A stretch of 64,000 nt of DNA from a virus (IMGVR_UViG_3300046323_000419:36364-100363); one strand, 5' to 3'. Shown: positions 36,425-46,755, counted from the first letter of the stretch. Numbers and translations: made by a program. Notes: generated by a model from the sequence alone, not told the origin.

Positions 36425-38770
36425 ATGCCAGCAATAAGAGATTCATCATTTAACTTTAATACAGCTACAGCAGCTTCCTTAGTCTTACCTGCGGTGAATT
36501 TGGTAGCAAACGATTTATTGATAGCGTTTATATCTATAGATACAGGTACGGCTGCGGTCACTTCAACAGGATGGACAGAACTATTCCGTACTACATCAAC
36601 ATCACAGTTGGTGTGTATGTATAAAATAAGCAACGGAACTGAAGGAGATATTACTTTTGCGTACACGACAGAAACAGCAGTGGGTTGTTTAATAGCTATC
36701 AAAGACGTTAATACTACCAATCCATTTGGAGCAACTCCAGTTTTTAATAGTGCAGCATCAGCCACGACGGCTAAAATTACTATGCAACAAATTACTACTA
36801 CTATTCCAAACTCATTAGTATTATACGCTAATGGTCGTTCAGCAGTAGGTATTCCATCGTTTTTAGAAGGTGCAGTAACAAGTTTATTTGCAGGTGATGG
36901 AGGTGCAGAATCATTAGCAGTAGGTTGGGGGTTTCAACCAACGGCAGGATTAACTCCAAACAATATAGTATCATCAGCTTTAGCAGCAGTTGCAGGAGTT
37001 AGAGCAGTTATACAAATTGCTCCGCCAAGTGGAGGTGCTACCGTGATACCTACATATTGTGCTTCGGATTTATCAATTTATGTAGACCCTATTAACGGAA
37101 CAAGTGCTTACAATGCAAATACTGCATTGGCAGCTACGGCAGATACAGGATTTAGTACATCATTAGGAGGTTTAGTTGCAGCAGACGCAACAGTTGCAGC
37201 CGTTACAGATGTTGGAATTAACTCGTTTCACTCCGTAGGAAGATTGACATCAATATCAGCTAGTAAAAACTTATCTGGTGCAGAATTAGTTTTATTGGAT
37301 GCTAATAGACCAAATATTACAGGAAAAAACATATTAGTGCATTTAGGAGCAAGTACAGAGGGACAACTTCAAAGGTTTTCAAGTGTTGCGTCAGGCAGAG
37401 GAATATGGTTTGGTGTTCGTAGTGGAGCTGCAAGTAACTGGAAAATATGGCAGGTTTACGGTGCGGAAAATGGTATTGGTAGACATAAACCTGTAATTAT
37501 AAATTCATCAGCTTTAAACGTAAAATCAACAAATGGAACATTAGACACGACATTAGCTAAAGCATTTGGATTTTGGGTGTCAGGTTCTGGAGTTACAACG
37601 ACTATTTGGGATTTCGCTTCCTTATGGGTTTTAGATACGTGTGCTGTAGCAGGTGGTATTGTTGCTTTTCCTATGGATATTTCAGGAATAACAAACGCAG
37701 CGGCTACAGGAAAAGAAAGAAAAAACATTCTACAACAAGGTGAAAAACAAGCATTATTATTAAGCCATATACAGATAGGAAACGGTGGGACATACCCTGT
37801 TTATTTAAACTTAGATGGTACAGCTATTGAGTTTCCTAAACAATATGATGAAAGTATTGCGCAAGCGAGCTACAATAGTGTTGATAATGTATGTGGACTC
37901 ACTTACTATGCAGGTGCTAATGATGTTATAAAACACATAAATTCAGTTGTTTCTTCTTCTTCTCGGTATAAATGGGGTTTACATGCTTCAAGTTCAGCAA
38001 GTGCAAGTTATGATTTTTCAGGGCTTTCTGTAATTGGGGCAGGGACAATAACATTAGCAATTGCAATTACTATTACGGAGTTGACAATAAACAACTACTC
38101 TACTTTAGATATATCTAGTGCAGATTTAGTTAACTGCACAATTTTAAACGTTCCAAGTGCAAACGATAGTATGACTTCCAACGCTTCAACTTCTATTACA
38201 GGAAGTACTATAAACGTTACAGGTGTTACTGCTGGAAATAGATGGTGTTCAGTAGCAAACCCTTCAATATTTAGTAATTCAACATTTATAGGGTCTGGAA
38301 CTACAGGACACGCAATAAGAATTACAACTCCAGGGACATACAGTCTAAGTAATTTAATATTTACATCATTTGGCGCAAACGCTACGAATTTTTCGGCTAT
38401 TCATAACGATAGTGGAGGACTAGTAACATTGAATATATCAGGAGGGACAACTCCTACAATTAGAAATGGAGCAGGTGCATCAACAGTTGTAAACAATAGC
38501 GTATCAATAACCATTGAAGGTAATGTTAGTTTATTAGGTGCAGAGGTTAGAATATATGACTTAGATAACGCACCCGCAGGAAGTTTAGGGACTGAATTAT
38601 CAGGAACGGAATCTAATGTCTCAGCAAACTATGTTTACAGTGGTGGGGCAGGAAATTTAATATTTATACAAATTATGAAAACAGGATACGTGGAATACGG
38701 ACAGTCTATAACTATTCCATCTTCAAATACAACAATTGACATTATTTTAACGAAAGACAATAACATATAA
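36425..38770 (+). CDS. Large tail/adhesin protein of a foreign-looking module
   Basis: A 781-residue beta-rich protein full of Ala, Thr, Ser and Gly, with repeating strand patterns (about residues 530-680, probable beta-helix) and a C-terminal domain (about 690-781) like the carboxypeptidase-regulatory/CNA-B type fold. Codon use is clearly more GC-rich than in the cargo genes on either side, a sign of module exchange. It probably forms a surface appendage or receptor-binding protein. A 66-base gap precedes the gene. No enzyme motif is visible; the exact function is unknown. Confidence 0.55.
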   Translation: MPAIRDSSFNFNTATAASLVLPAVNLVANDLLIAFISIDTGTAAVTSTGWTELFRTTSTSQLVCMYKISNGTEGDITFAYTTETAVGCLIAIKDVNTTNPFGATPVFNSAASATTAKITMQQITTTIPNSLVLYANGRSAVGIPSFLEGAVTSLFAGDGGAESLAVGWGFQPTAGLTPNNIVSSALAAVAGVRAVIQIAPPSGGATVIPTYCASDLSIYVDPINGTSAYNANTALAATADTGFSTSLGGLVAADATVAAVTDVGINSFHSVGRLTSISASKNLSGAELVLLDANRPNITGKNILVHLGASTEGQLQRFSSVASGRGIWFGVRSGAASNWKIWQVYGAENGIGRHKPVIINSSALNVKSTNGTLDTTLAKAFGFWVSGSGVTTTIWDFASLWVLDTCAVAGGIVAFPMDISGITNAAATGKERKNILQQGEKQALLLSHIQIGNGGTYPVYLNLDGTAIEFPKQYDESIAQASYNSVDNVCGLTYYAGANDVIKHINSVVSSSSRYKWGLHASSSASASYDFSGLSVIGAGTITLAIAITITELTINNYSTLDISSADLVNCTILNVPSANDSMTSNASTSITGSTINVTGVTAGNRWCSVANPSIFSNSTFIGSGTTGHAIRITTPGTYSLSNLIFTSFGANATNFSAIHNDSGGLVTLNISGGTTPTIRNGAGASTVVNNSVSITIEGNVSLLGAEVRIYDLDNAPAGSLGTELSGTESNVSANYVYSGGAGNLIFIQIMKTGYVEYGQSITIPSSNTTIDIILTKDNNI

Positions 38771-38780
38771 ATAAACACAA

Positions 38781-40283
38781 ATGGCTTTAATTACACACTT
38801 AAATTTTACAACTACTTTAAAACAAAGTACTTCGCCTCGTGGCGCAACTCCAAATGGAAATTTCTATTTTGACGTAGCTAATAATGAAATTCAACTTATA
38901 GGAGTTGATGAACTACCCACTGTCGACTTTGGTGGCGGTGCAGTTACCAATCCTTTGAACAATGCGGATGGACTCACAATGAGAGCTATCTACAACTTCG
39001 AAAACCAAGAAAGAAGACTTGACGAAAATCTAAGAAAGTACTTAAGAGGTACGGATGGAGATTACCGTTTTGCGGGTGCATTCTCTTTTGTGAATGGTGT
39101 GAAATTAGACGGTACAGACAGGAATAAAATTAGAGGGTCTGGTTTTATTGAGTATGCAGATACGCAAGACGGACAAACAGACGTAGATAGAATCTATCAT
39201 GGTGTACTATCATTGGTATCTATTCAGCCTGGTACAACAACAAGGTTTGCATTAGTTACAGATACAACTGAAACTACATTACAGTCCGCTACATGGGAGA
39301 GTTTTGTTAGACTTGGCGACGTTAATGAGGTAGTACAAGTTTACGGAAGTACTTCTTTTGGTGATGCAGGCGCAGGGAATTTCGATTACACTACAAGAAC
39401 ATTGATTGTTCGTGTACGTTCTTGGGGTTACAATGCAGGTGAAACAACTTCTGTATTAACTGGTATTTCTGAGTTCTCAGGATTCTCCGCAGGTTATGGT
39501 GTTGGTGAATCTATCAATCCTTCAAACTCGTACACATTAGCCAATGTTTTTGGAGGTGCGCAAATTGCTCCGTGGACAGGAATGACATTAGAAAAATTAG
39601 CTGCTCCGCAAGTGGAGTCAGGATTTAATGAAGCAAATGGTAACTTTACATGGGTTTTAAACAACACATTAGGCGGTACGGTACAAGAATGTGCAGCGTA
39701 CTTGGATGCTGTTGCTTTGCAAAATTTAGATATTGATTCAGGCGCAGGAACTTACAACGGATTAAAAGGACGAGTTTGGTACAGTAGGAATGCGGCAGGT
39801 AAAGTTGTGACATCTTCTATAAGTGGTGCAGGTTTATTTATTGAGAATTTAAGTACAGCAGAAAAGCAAAATGTTATAATGACAGATAACGCTGGAGCTA
39901 CTAAAACATATCCATTTTACCCTGAAGTACAAATAACAGTTGGTTCAGCGGCAGTTGCAGATGCGAACGCTTGGTATCACGCATTTTATGTGGATGGTGC
40001 AGCAGCAGCAGATTTTGATGCAAATGGAGCGGTTACAGTTAATGATTCATTAGGTAATCCTGTAAAAGGAAATGTATCAGCGGATCATGTAGCAGGAAAA
40101 ATAAGTTTCCCTTATGATTATGATGGTAATACACAAGCGGGATTGGCAGCAGGAATAGATAAGTCAGTTGTTGTGGTTGTTGAAGGAGATGGGATAGCGT
40201 CGCAAGCTATTACCTATTTCACAATTACAAGAAGTACGATTGTTTCGGTTACTTGCGCACCTTCACTTGATACAAATGCTTAA
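38781..40283 (+). CDS. Phage tail/appendage protein, conserved pair member 1
   Basis: A 500-residue protein with an N-terminal beta region and a segment MRAIYNFENQERRLDENLRKYLRGTDGDYRFAG (shown in pieces elsewhere; about residues 68-100), which resembles a widely distributed tail-associated gene in phages of many hosts. The C-terminus contains a beta-sandwich (about 370-490). It shares with the next protein the phrase DENLRKY, hinting at a shared domain. It is part of the GC-richer module and separated from its neighbours by 10 and 3 bases. Likely virion appendage component. Confidence 0.5.
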   Translation: MALITHLNFTTTLKQSTSPRGATPNGNFYFDVANNEIQLIGVDELPTVDFGGGAVTNPLNNADGLTMRAIYNFENQERRLDENLRKYLRGTDGDYRFAGAFSFVNGVKLDGTDRNKIRGSGFIEYADTQDGQTDVDRIYHGVLSLVSIQPGTTTRFALVTDTTETTLQSATWESFVRLGDVNEVVQVYGSTSFGDAGAGNFDYTTRTLIVRVRSWGYNAGETTSVLTGISEFSGFSAGYGVGESINPSNSYTLANVFGGAQIAPWTGMTLEKLAAPQVESGFNEANGNFTWVLNNTLGGTVQECAAYLDAVALQNLDIDSGAGTYNGLKGRVWYSRNAAGKVVTSSISGAGLFIENLSTAEKQNVIMTDNAGATKTYPFYPEVQITVGSAAVADANAWYHAFYVDGAAAADFDANGAVTVNDSLGNPVKGNVSADHVAGKISFPYDYDGNTQAGLAAGIDKSVVVVVEGDGIASQAITYFTITRSTIVSVTCAPSLDTNA

Positions 40284-40286
40284 TAT

Positions 40287-41609
40287 ATGTCGATACTCAA
40301 TCCTATAATAGACTCTATAGATGGAGCTACAAGAAGGATATATCTAAAGTCGGGAGTAGCTAACTACTTCCCGATTGATGATTTATACCAAGAATATAAA
40401 AGACTGAGAGCAACTGATGAAAACCTAAGAAAATATTACCCTTTGTTAAGAGCAGAGGGTAATATTCCTAAAGGGAGCGGTGCATTTACCCCTAGATATG
40501 TAGTTTTGATTAATGGAACTAAAATAGTACCGTTTAACGAAAGTTTGCAAATAAATCAGTTAGGAGATATGATTACGGACAATCCTGCGGTAGATGCTAC
40601 ATTATACGACATTAGCACTTTGACTGTCGCAAAACCAATCTTTATAAAACCATCGGAGGCGGAAACGATACAGTTAAATAGCACGCAAATAGAATACGCA
40701 TCGTATAACGGTGGTGTTACAATAGATGCTGTAAATGGTACAGATAGCTCAGCATATCCTTATGGTACACCTTTATTTCCATGTAAAACAACAGCAAATT
40801 CTTATGCAATTCGAGTTGCGAGAGGATTTAAAAAAGTATATCTAAGGAGTGATTTAAACTTAATAGGAATCCCTGACGGAATTTTAAATGGTTTAGATAT
40901 AATAGGTGAAACAGGGAATAGAAGACATACATTGACAGTGACTAACGTATTGGTAACTGATTGTAAAGCTACTAATATAAAGGTTAATGGAACATTTAAA
41001 AACGGCTCTACTACGCAAGCATCAGATTGTGAAATATTCGGGTCTTCAAATGTGAACTTACGAGCTGAAAATTGCAGTATATCTTCGGGGGTGTATGAAA
41101 GTACAAGCTTGACAAATTGTGTTTTGGATGGAGATATTAAGATAAAGACAGGTGGGAGCATGAGTGGAATAGGGATAATTTTTGAAGGTGATTTTACAAC
41201 TATCGATATGCAAAGTGCAGTTTCAACCGTTTCTATGGATGTAGACTCAGGATATTTTAAGTTGATGAATGCTGTTACAGGATGTTTAGCAGAATTTAAT
41301 TTAAGGGGTGGCGAAATAGAAATTGATACAACTTGTACAGGTGGAGAATATTATTTAGAAGGTTATGGTGTATTGTATAATGGGGGTACTATGATTGAAA
41401 AGGCAAATAATTTACAATCAGTTATTATTTCTGAAACAGTTGTGTCGGAAATGGATAACAATAGTGTTAAATTAGGTGAATTATATCAAATAGAAGGTTT
41501 AGATATTAATAATCCTGTTGTAATCACAGAAACATCTAAAACTACAGGTAGTATTAATTTGGAAATATCTGGAAATGGTGAAACTCTATCAGTTATAACA
41601 AGACAGTAA
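40287..41609 (+). CDS. Phage tail/appendage protein, conserved pair member 2
   Basis: A 440-residue protein. The N-terminal domain (about 1-110; DGATRRIYLKSGVANYFPIDD, then ATDENLRKYYPLLRAEGN) is a recognisable phage pattern found next to the preceding gene type. Residues about 180-400 show short repeated strands (NIKVNGTFKNGS, NLRAENCSIS) compatible with a beta-helix receptor-binding part. It shares codon style with the module and overlaps the next gene start by one base. Probable fibre or baseplate-like appendage protein. Confidence 0.55.
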   Translation: MSILNPIIDSIDGATRRIYLKSGVANYFPIDDLYQEYKRLRATDENLRKYYPLLRAEGNIPKGSGAFTPRYVVLINGTKIVPFNESLQINQLGDMITDNPAVDATLYDISTLTVAKPIFIKPSEAETIQLNSTQIEYASYNGGVTIDAVNGTDSSAYPYGTPLFPCKTTANSYAIRVARGFKKVYLRSDLNLIGIPDGILNGLDIIGETGNRRHTLTVTNVLVTDCKATNIKVNGTFKNGSTTQASDCEIFGSSNVNLRAENCSISSGVYESTSLTNCVLDGDIKIKTGGSMSGIGIIFEGDFTTIDMQSAVSTVSMDVDSGYFKLMNAVTGCLAEFNLRGGEIEIDTTCTGGEYYLEGYGVLYNGGTMIEKANNLQSVIISETVVSEMDNNSVKLGELYQIEGLDINNPVVITETSKTTGSINLEISGNGETLSVITRQ

Positions 41610-41875
41610 TGATGAAAACATTATCTAGAGCTACAAAAGGTTATTTATGTAAATCAAGTTTAACATTAAGTATTGCTACAAAAGGTTATTTATGTATTAA
41701 TAAATCTGTTGAAATTATAGATAAACCTTTTAAATATAAAAATAATTCTAGTAATACAAAATCACCTATTTTAAAATCACCTATTTTAAACAGATATGAT
41801 TTAGTAAGACAAGAGAATGATGATACAATATTATTAATAATTAAAATATTTATAGAATGTCAAGAAAATGCTTAG
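41609..41875 (+). CDS. Small protein with duplicated ATKGYLC motif
   Basis: An 88-residue protein in which ATKGYLC occurs twice (about residues 8-14 and 23-29) and KSPIL twice (about 51-60). I recognise the ATKGYLC pattern from very small genes that follow tail-appendage genes in several phages. Codon use reverts to the AT-rich phage style. It overlaps both neighbours (1 and 19 bases). Function unknown; perhaps a membrane or assembly partner of the appendage. Confidence 0.45.
   Translation: MMKTLSRATKGYLCKSSLTLSIATKGYLCINKSVEIIDKPFKYKNNSSNTKSPILKSPILNRYDLVRQENDDTILLIIKIFIECQENA
41631..41696 (+). repeat. 21-bp direct repeat in small gene
   Basis: A 21-base sequence beginning CTACAAAAGGTTATTT is present at 41631-41651 and exactly again at 41676-41696 (45-base period), encoding the duplicated ATKGYLC. 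A 15-base tandem repeat (41761-41790) encodes the duplicated KSPIL. Both look like recent internal duplications. Confidence 0.8.
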
Positions 41876-42198
41876 AGCAATTAAATAATAAAAATGTTTT
41901 AGATGAATTTGATTCTAAAATAAAAAACGGAATATCTGAAAAAGTTGCTGTATTAGAAATTTTGAATAAACAAATTAGCAGTTTTAAAAATGAATATACA
42001 TTATTTATTAATGAGTTTAAAGATTTTAAACCAGAAATAAATAAATTTAAAATTATTGAAGATAATATTAATAATCAAATTCAAGAATTATCTAAAATAA
42101 AAGTTGATAATGTTGTAGAAGTTGATACTATTGTGGAAAATAAAATTGAAGATGATTGGCAAAATGAAGATAATGATGATACCTGTGTACCATTTTAA
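41857..42198 (+). CDS. Small coiled-coil protein of the appendage module
   Basis: A 113-residue acidic helical protein, with predicted coiled coils at about residues 25-85 (EILNKQISSFKNEY and onwards) and an acidic tail ending WQNEDNDDTCVPF. It overlaps the previous gene by 19 bases and precedes the 1515-residue cargo gene by 9. Possible adaptor or oligomerisation factor; no family recognised. Confidence 0.45.
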   Translation: MSRKCLEQLNNKNVLDEFDSKIKNGISEKVAVLEILNKQISSFKNEYTLFINEFKDFKPEINKFKIIEDNINNQIQELSKIKVDNVVEVDTIVENKIEDDWQNEDNDDTCVPF

Positions 42199-42207
42199 TA
42201 AAAAAAT

Positions 42208-45200
42208 ATGAGTTGTAAAGATAAACAAAAATTTAAAACCTCGGAAGCCTCATCAAAGGCTTCCATGAGGTCTAAAGGAGCTATTGATAAATTTTTAAAT
42301 ATATTAGATATTAATGTATTTAACAAACTTAATAAAAAATGGACTGTAGATGCTAAAGAGAGATTTAATATTGATGGTAACCTATTTCGTAATGATGACG
42401 GTAAAGCCACCCCTAATAAAGCTGCGTTTAAACAAATAGATGCTGTTAAAGGAATTATTTATCCTAATAAAATAGATTTCAACGATCTTATAGGGTCTAA
42501 AAAAAATGAATTAGTTTCTGACGAATCTCAAAAAACACCTTCTGTCGATAATAATTCTAATTTGGAATCAAATAAATCTATGTTATTTGGTAGTAAATCT
42601 TTAAAAGATTCTTTTACTTCAACAGAAGTGTTACAAAATATTATAGATTCTAATTTAGATTTATCAGATTCCGCACTAGATTTAGTTGGAAAAGCTACAA
42701 AATTATTAAGAAATTCTAGAACTAGAGTTAAAATAATTAGTCAAGAACAGTTTGATAAAATGACTAAAAATTCTAAAGGTAAAGGTACCGCTGTAATGGC
42801 TTATAATTACGATTTAGGAAGTGTCATTTATATGCCAGAAAGTTCATTAACTAATTTTTCAAATGTTGAAATTGTAAGTTCATTTTTGCACGAAGTTGCT
42901 CACGAATTAAGTCTTAAGGCTGTTCTAGATCCAAAAACTATGGCTGAAAAGTCATTTAATGAATTTATTACAAAAGCTTTTGAACAGTATGAATATTTAG
43001 GAAAAGGTTTAAATAAAAGTGATAGTTATGGTTTTACAAATGTTCAAGAATTTGTAGCAGAATTATATTCTAATGATAAATTTCAAGAAGAAATTAAAAA
43101 TTTAGATAAAAACTTTTGGCAAAGATTTATAACTGAACTTAGAAGATTAGTAGGATTACCAAAATCTTTACAAAATGATAATTTAATTGAAAGTTTATTA
43201 TTAATTAAAACTGTCGAAGATTTTGTAAATGATAATGAAATTCAACTTAATAATCATAAAATCACAACTTCAGAAAGTAATAAAGTTTTATTAAAAAGAA
43301 TTGAAAGTGATTCACAATATAGTAGTTTAGAATCTAAATTAGATAATTTTATTGATAAAGCTAAAAAAGCAATGCAAGTTATTCAAGAAAAAACTATTAG
43401 ATCTAATAGAAAAAAATCTACTGAATCTAAAGAGGATCGTATTAGAGAAAATAAAGAATTAATAGATACTTTAAATAAATACGAAAAATCTCAAAAATGG
43501 AAAGCTATAATAGGTTATACACAATCTTTTAATAACACTATTAATCACGTTGAAAAATTATTAAATAATTTATTAAATACTAAAAATATTTATGAAGATA
43601 AACTCGATGATGTAATCAAATCATATAAAGATTATTTATCAGCTTATGATTTACTTCCTGAAATTAAAGAGTTGATGAGTCAAGCTGATTTAAAACAATT
43701 TGAATTAACTGAAGAAGAATTAGAAGATTATCAACAAATAAAAAATTTTTTAACTAAAGCTAAAGAAAAACATGATGCTATTGAAAGTAAATTTTTAGCA
43801 ATTAGCAAAGCTCAAATATTACAAGATTTTAGCAACCCGTTATATAATACAGAAGTTGAAACTAAACAACGTAATGAATTAATTAAAGAATATAATAGTT
43901 TATCTGATAAAGGTGGGTTAACTGTAGATCAATATATATCTAAAATGTTAAATACTAGAGACTTAGATGATTATAAAGCTGATTTAAAAGCATCTGCAGA
44001 AAAGATATTAAATGACCCATCACAAGATATTAGTGGTTTTTCAGCTAAATATGAAGATAATTTAAATACTAAAAGTAAATTTATTCAAGTTGTTAATCAA
44101 ATATTAATTGAATCTTTTGATAAAGTTAAAAGTTTAACTGTTGCAAAAGTTCATCAAATGGCTAAAACTTTTGATAAATTTATTAAAGAAAAGGGTAATG
44201 TTAAATTATCAGAACTTAATAAAAATTTAATTGAAAGAGATTCAGAAGGTAATGTTTATTTAAAAGGTAAATATAGTATTAAATTTAAAGAATCTTTTAC
44301 TAAACTTTTAAATAATATTGAAGATTCTTATGAAAATAGTTTTAAAAAATTACAAGTTCAAGATATTAATTTAGACTCTTTAAGAAAAGATAAGAAAACT
44401 ATTTCTTTACGTAAATCTGGCGAACATAATTTCATTGATAATGATATAGCTGTAGTTACTGTTAATGGTATTAATACTGGTATAAAAGTTCAAATAGATC
44501 AACTTAAAACTTTTAGTAACTTTAATAGTTTAAGTGATGAACGTAAAAATGATTTTGCAAAAGCAGTAGGTAATTATAAAGATTTTGAAGATTTTAAAAA
44601 TTCAAATGATTATGCCAAAGAAGATTCTAAAAAATCTCAAATGTATCCTGAAATTTATAATTTTATAAATAATTCTGGTTCAATGGATATTATATCCTAT
44701 GTTAAAGTAGAAGAAGATTCTAAAACATCTACTACATTTAAAAATAGGAATAAAATGTATAAAGCTTGGTTTAAAGAAAATACTATTAAAAATGAAAAAG
44801 GTAAAACAATACCAAATCCAAAATTTTTAAATAAAGAATTAATTGGAATTGAAAAAGAAGTTTTAGATAATTATATTAAAATTAATCAAGAAAACGATAA
44901 TATTGAAGGTTTTGATTCATTAATAACTAATATCATTGGTGCTGAATTTCATAAATTACCATCTCAAAGTAAATCTGATTTAGAAAGAGCTTTGGAGTTA
45001 GATATTAAAGGTTTAACTAAAGATAAATGGAATGATTTAACTAAAGTTAGAACTGATGATATTGGTATTGAAACTGGTAATGAGAATAAAAATAGTCAAG
45101 GTGAAATTATAAGACGTGTTAAAACAGCTTATAGAGGTAAAATTGACCCTAAAGAACAATCTTTAGATTTAGAAACAATGTTTAGAAATGAATATTGGAA

Positions 45201-46755
45201 TGGTCAAAACTTTAAGGAAAAAAGTAGACTTGAACCTAAGTTATTAATGATTACAGATATTGCTTTAAATAATGACTATTATACTGGTAAAAATAAAGAT
45301 GTTGTTCCAGGTTTAAGTAATACTTATAATAGACTTGTAGGTATTATGGAGCGTAATGTTTACGATATTATGAGTAAACACGGTGGTAATTGGGGTCAAG
45401 TTGATATTAATAAAGTTACAAATGCTTTAAATGGGTATGCTGCAAGTTTAGCTATGACACTTAACAAAGCTGCAAGTTTTACAAACGTTACTGGTGGTTT
45501 AACAGATATTTTTATAGAAGCTGTTGGAAGTCATAGATTTAATGTTGCAACTTTTGCTAAAGCTGAAGTTAAATACACAAAAGAATTACCTAATTTACTT
45601 TTAGATACAACTAAATCTGTTAAAACTTCTTATTTTAATCAACTTCTCGATATGTTTGATGTAATGGGTGGTCTTGGTCAAAATGAACAAGAAGCATTGC
45701 GTAATAATATACTTAGAAAATTTGGAACTACTCAATCTGGTAATATTTTAAATGATATGGGTGAACATGCAATGCATTCAATACTTACACAGTCTATATT
45801 AGATGGTATTAAAGCAATGGATGAAAATAACAATTATTTAGATAAAGATGGTAATGTTACAACTGAAACTAAAGGTGCGTCATTGGCAGATATGTTATAT
45901 TTTGATAATGAAGGTATATTAAAAATGAATTCTAAAGTTGCTTATTCTGGATTTAATTTAACTACTAAATATCACGAAGGTGGTAAATCTCAAGTCAATG
46001 CTTTAATTAAACATAAAGTAATGAATTTATTTGGTGTATATGATATTAAATATCAAAGTGAGTTTTCTAAAACAGTTGCTGGTAAATGGGTAATGTTGTT
46101 TAAAAAATTCTTTTTAAGTAAAGCGGCTTATAGATACACAGGATTTACAACTTCTTATAAAAAGAAATCTGAATTAACAGAAGATGATAGATTTTATAAT
46201 TCTGCTGAAAAAGAATATATTGAAGGTACTTATACTACATTAGTAAGATTTTTAAGAGAAACAGGTATTCCTAATTTACAAATGTTACAAACAATGTATA
46301 TGAATTGGAAAAATCTTAGTGAATATGAAAAATCTAATCTTAAAAAAGCTACTATGGAAATAATGTTAACGTCTGTTATATTACCATCGTTAGGTTTATT
46401 AATGGCTGGTATGGATGATGACGATGACGAAAACAATTTATTGTGGTTTTTCATATACGTAAATAGACGATTAACTAGAGAACTTGCTCAATTTAGAAAT
46501 CCGTTAGAGGCTGCTAAAATGATTGCAAATCCAGTTGCAGGTATTAGATTTATTCAAAATGGATTAAATTTTATATATGATGTTACAACACCAGTTAATT
46601 TTGTTCCAGGTGAAAATGAATCTGTATTTGGATATTTAGATGAAAATTCTAAAGGTGAAAATAAAATGTGGAATCACGCAAAAAAACTTGTTCCAATTAT
46701 ACCACAAATAGGTATTGATTATAAACAAAGATATGGTTTAGAATTTGCAAAATAA
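42208..46755 (+). CDS. Giant virion protein with HExxH metallopeptidase-like domain
   Basis: A 1515-residue protein. Residues about 140-320 form a zinc-metallopeptidase-like unit: FLHEVAHELSL carries HEVAH (H228, E229, H232), and NVQEFVAELYSN about 45 residues later supplies a candidate third ligand. The middle is long helices (about 340-700). Near residue 1385-1402 there is a hydrophobic segment (MLTSVILPSLGLLMAG) followed by an acidic DDDDDE cluster. This layout resembles polyvalent proteins that phages and plasmids inject. It is the last late gene, ended by a strong hairpin. A strong coding hairpin lies near the start. Protease activity unproven. Confidence 0.6.
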   Translation: MSCKDKQKFKTSEASSKASMRSKGAIDKFLNILDINVFNKLNKKWTVDAKERFNIDGNLFRNDDGKATPNKAAFKQIDAVKGIIYPNKIDFNDLIGSKKNELVSDESQKTPSVDNNSNLESNKSMLFGSKSLKDSFTSTEVLQNIIDSNLDLSDSALDLVGKATKLLRNSRTRVKIISQEQFDKMTKNSKGKGTAVMAYNYDLGSVIYMPESSLTNFSNVEIVSSFLHEVAHELSLKAVLDPKTMAEKSFNEFITKAFEQYEYLGKGLNKSDSYGFTNVQEFVAELYSNDKFQEEIKNLDKNFWQRFITELRRLVGLPKSLQNDNLIESLLLIKTVEDFVNDNEIQLNNHKITTSESNKVLLKRIESDSQYSSLESKLDNFIDKAKKAMQVIQEKTIRSNRKKSTESKEDRIRENKELIDTLNKYEKSQKWKAIIGYTQSFNNTINHVEKLLNNLLNTKNIYEDKLDDVIKSYKDYLSAYDLLPEIKELMSQADLKQFELTEEELEDYQQIKNFLTKAKEKHDAIESKFLAISKAQILQDFSNPLYNTEVETKQRNELIKEYNSLSDKGGLTVDQYISKMLNTRDLDDYKADLKASAEKILNDPSQDISGFSAKYEDNLNTKSKFIQVVNQILIESFDKVKSLTVAKVHQMAKTFDKFIKEKGNVKLSELNKNLIERDSEGNVYLKGKYSIKFKESFTKLLNNIEDSYENSFKKLQVQDINLDSLRKDKKTISLRKSGEHNFIDNDIAVVTVNGINTGIKVQIDQLKTFSNFNSLSDERKNDFAKAVGNYKDFEDFKNSNDYAKEDSKKSQMYPEIYNFINNSGSMDIISYVKVEEDSKTSTTFKNRNKMYKAWFKENTIKNEKGKTIPNPKFLNKELIGIEKEVLDNYIKINQENDNIEGFDSLITNIIGAEFHKLPSQSKSDLERALELDIKGLTKDKWNDLTKVRTDDIGIETGNENKNSQGEIIRRVKTAYRGKIDPKEQSLDLETMFRNEYWNGQNFKEKSRLEPKLLMITDIALNNDYYTGKNKDVVPGLSNTYNRLVGIMERNVYDIMSKHGGNWGQVDINKVTNALNGYAASLAMTLNKAASFTNVTGGLTDIFIEAVGSHRFNVATFAKAEVKYTKELPNLLLDTTKSVKTSYFNQLLDMFDVMGGLGQNEQEALRNNILRKFGTTQSGNILNDMGEHAMHSILTQSILDGIKAMDENNNYLDKDGNVTTETKGASLADMLYFDNEGILKMNSKVAYSGFNLTTKYHEGGKSQVNALIKHKVMNLFGVYDIKYQSEFSKTVAGKWVMLFKKFFLSKAAYRYTGFTTSYKKKSELTEDDRFYNSAEKEYIEGTYTTLVRFLRETGIPNLQMLQTMYMNWKNLSEYEKSNLKKATMEIMLTSVILPSLGLLMAGMDDDDDENNLLWFFIYVNRRLTRELAQFRNPLEAAKMIANPVAGIRFIQNGLNFIYDVTTPVNFVPGENESVFGYLDENSKGENKMWNHAKKLVPIIPQIGIDYKQRYGLEFAK
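42239..42270 (+). other. GC-rich hairpin inside the start of a coding region
   Basis: CCTC-GGAAGCC (42239-42249) pairs with GGCTTCC-AT-GAGG (42258-42270) around an 8-base loop, ten codons after the ATG. There is no T-run after it, so it is not a standard terminator. It is unusually stable for the surrounding AT-rich DNA and could affect translation or be a protein-binding site. Confidence 0.5.

Noticed and set aside
36361-36453. 30-residue ORF between the coiled-coil gene and the adhesin
   Set aside because: It overlaps the next gene start in another frame, and no similarity or coding signal is visible.
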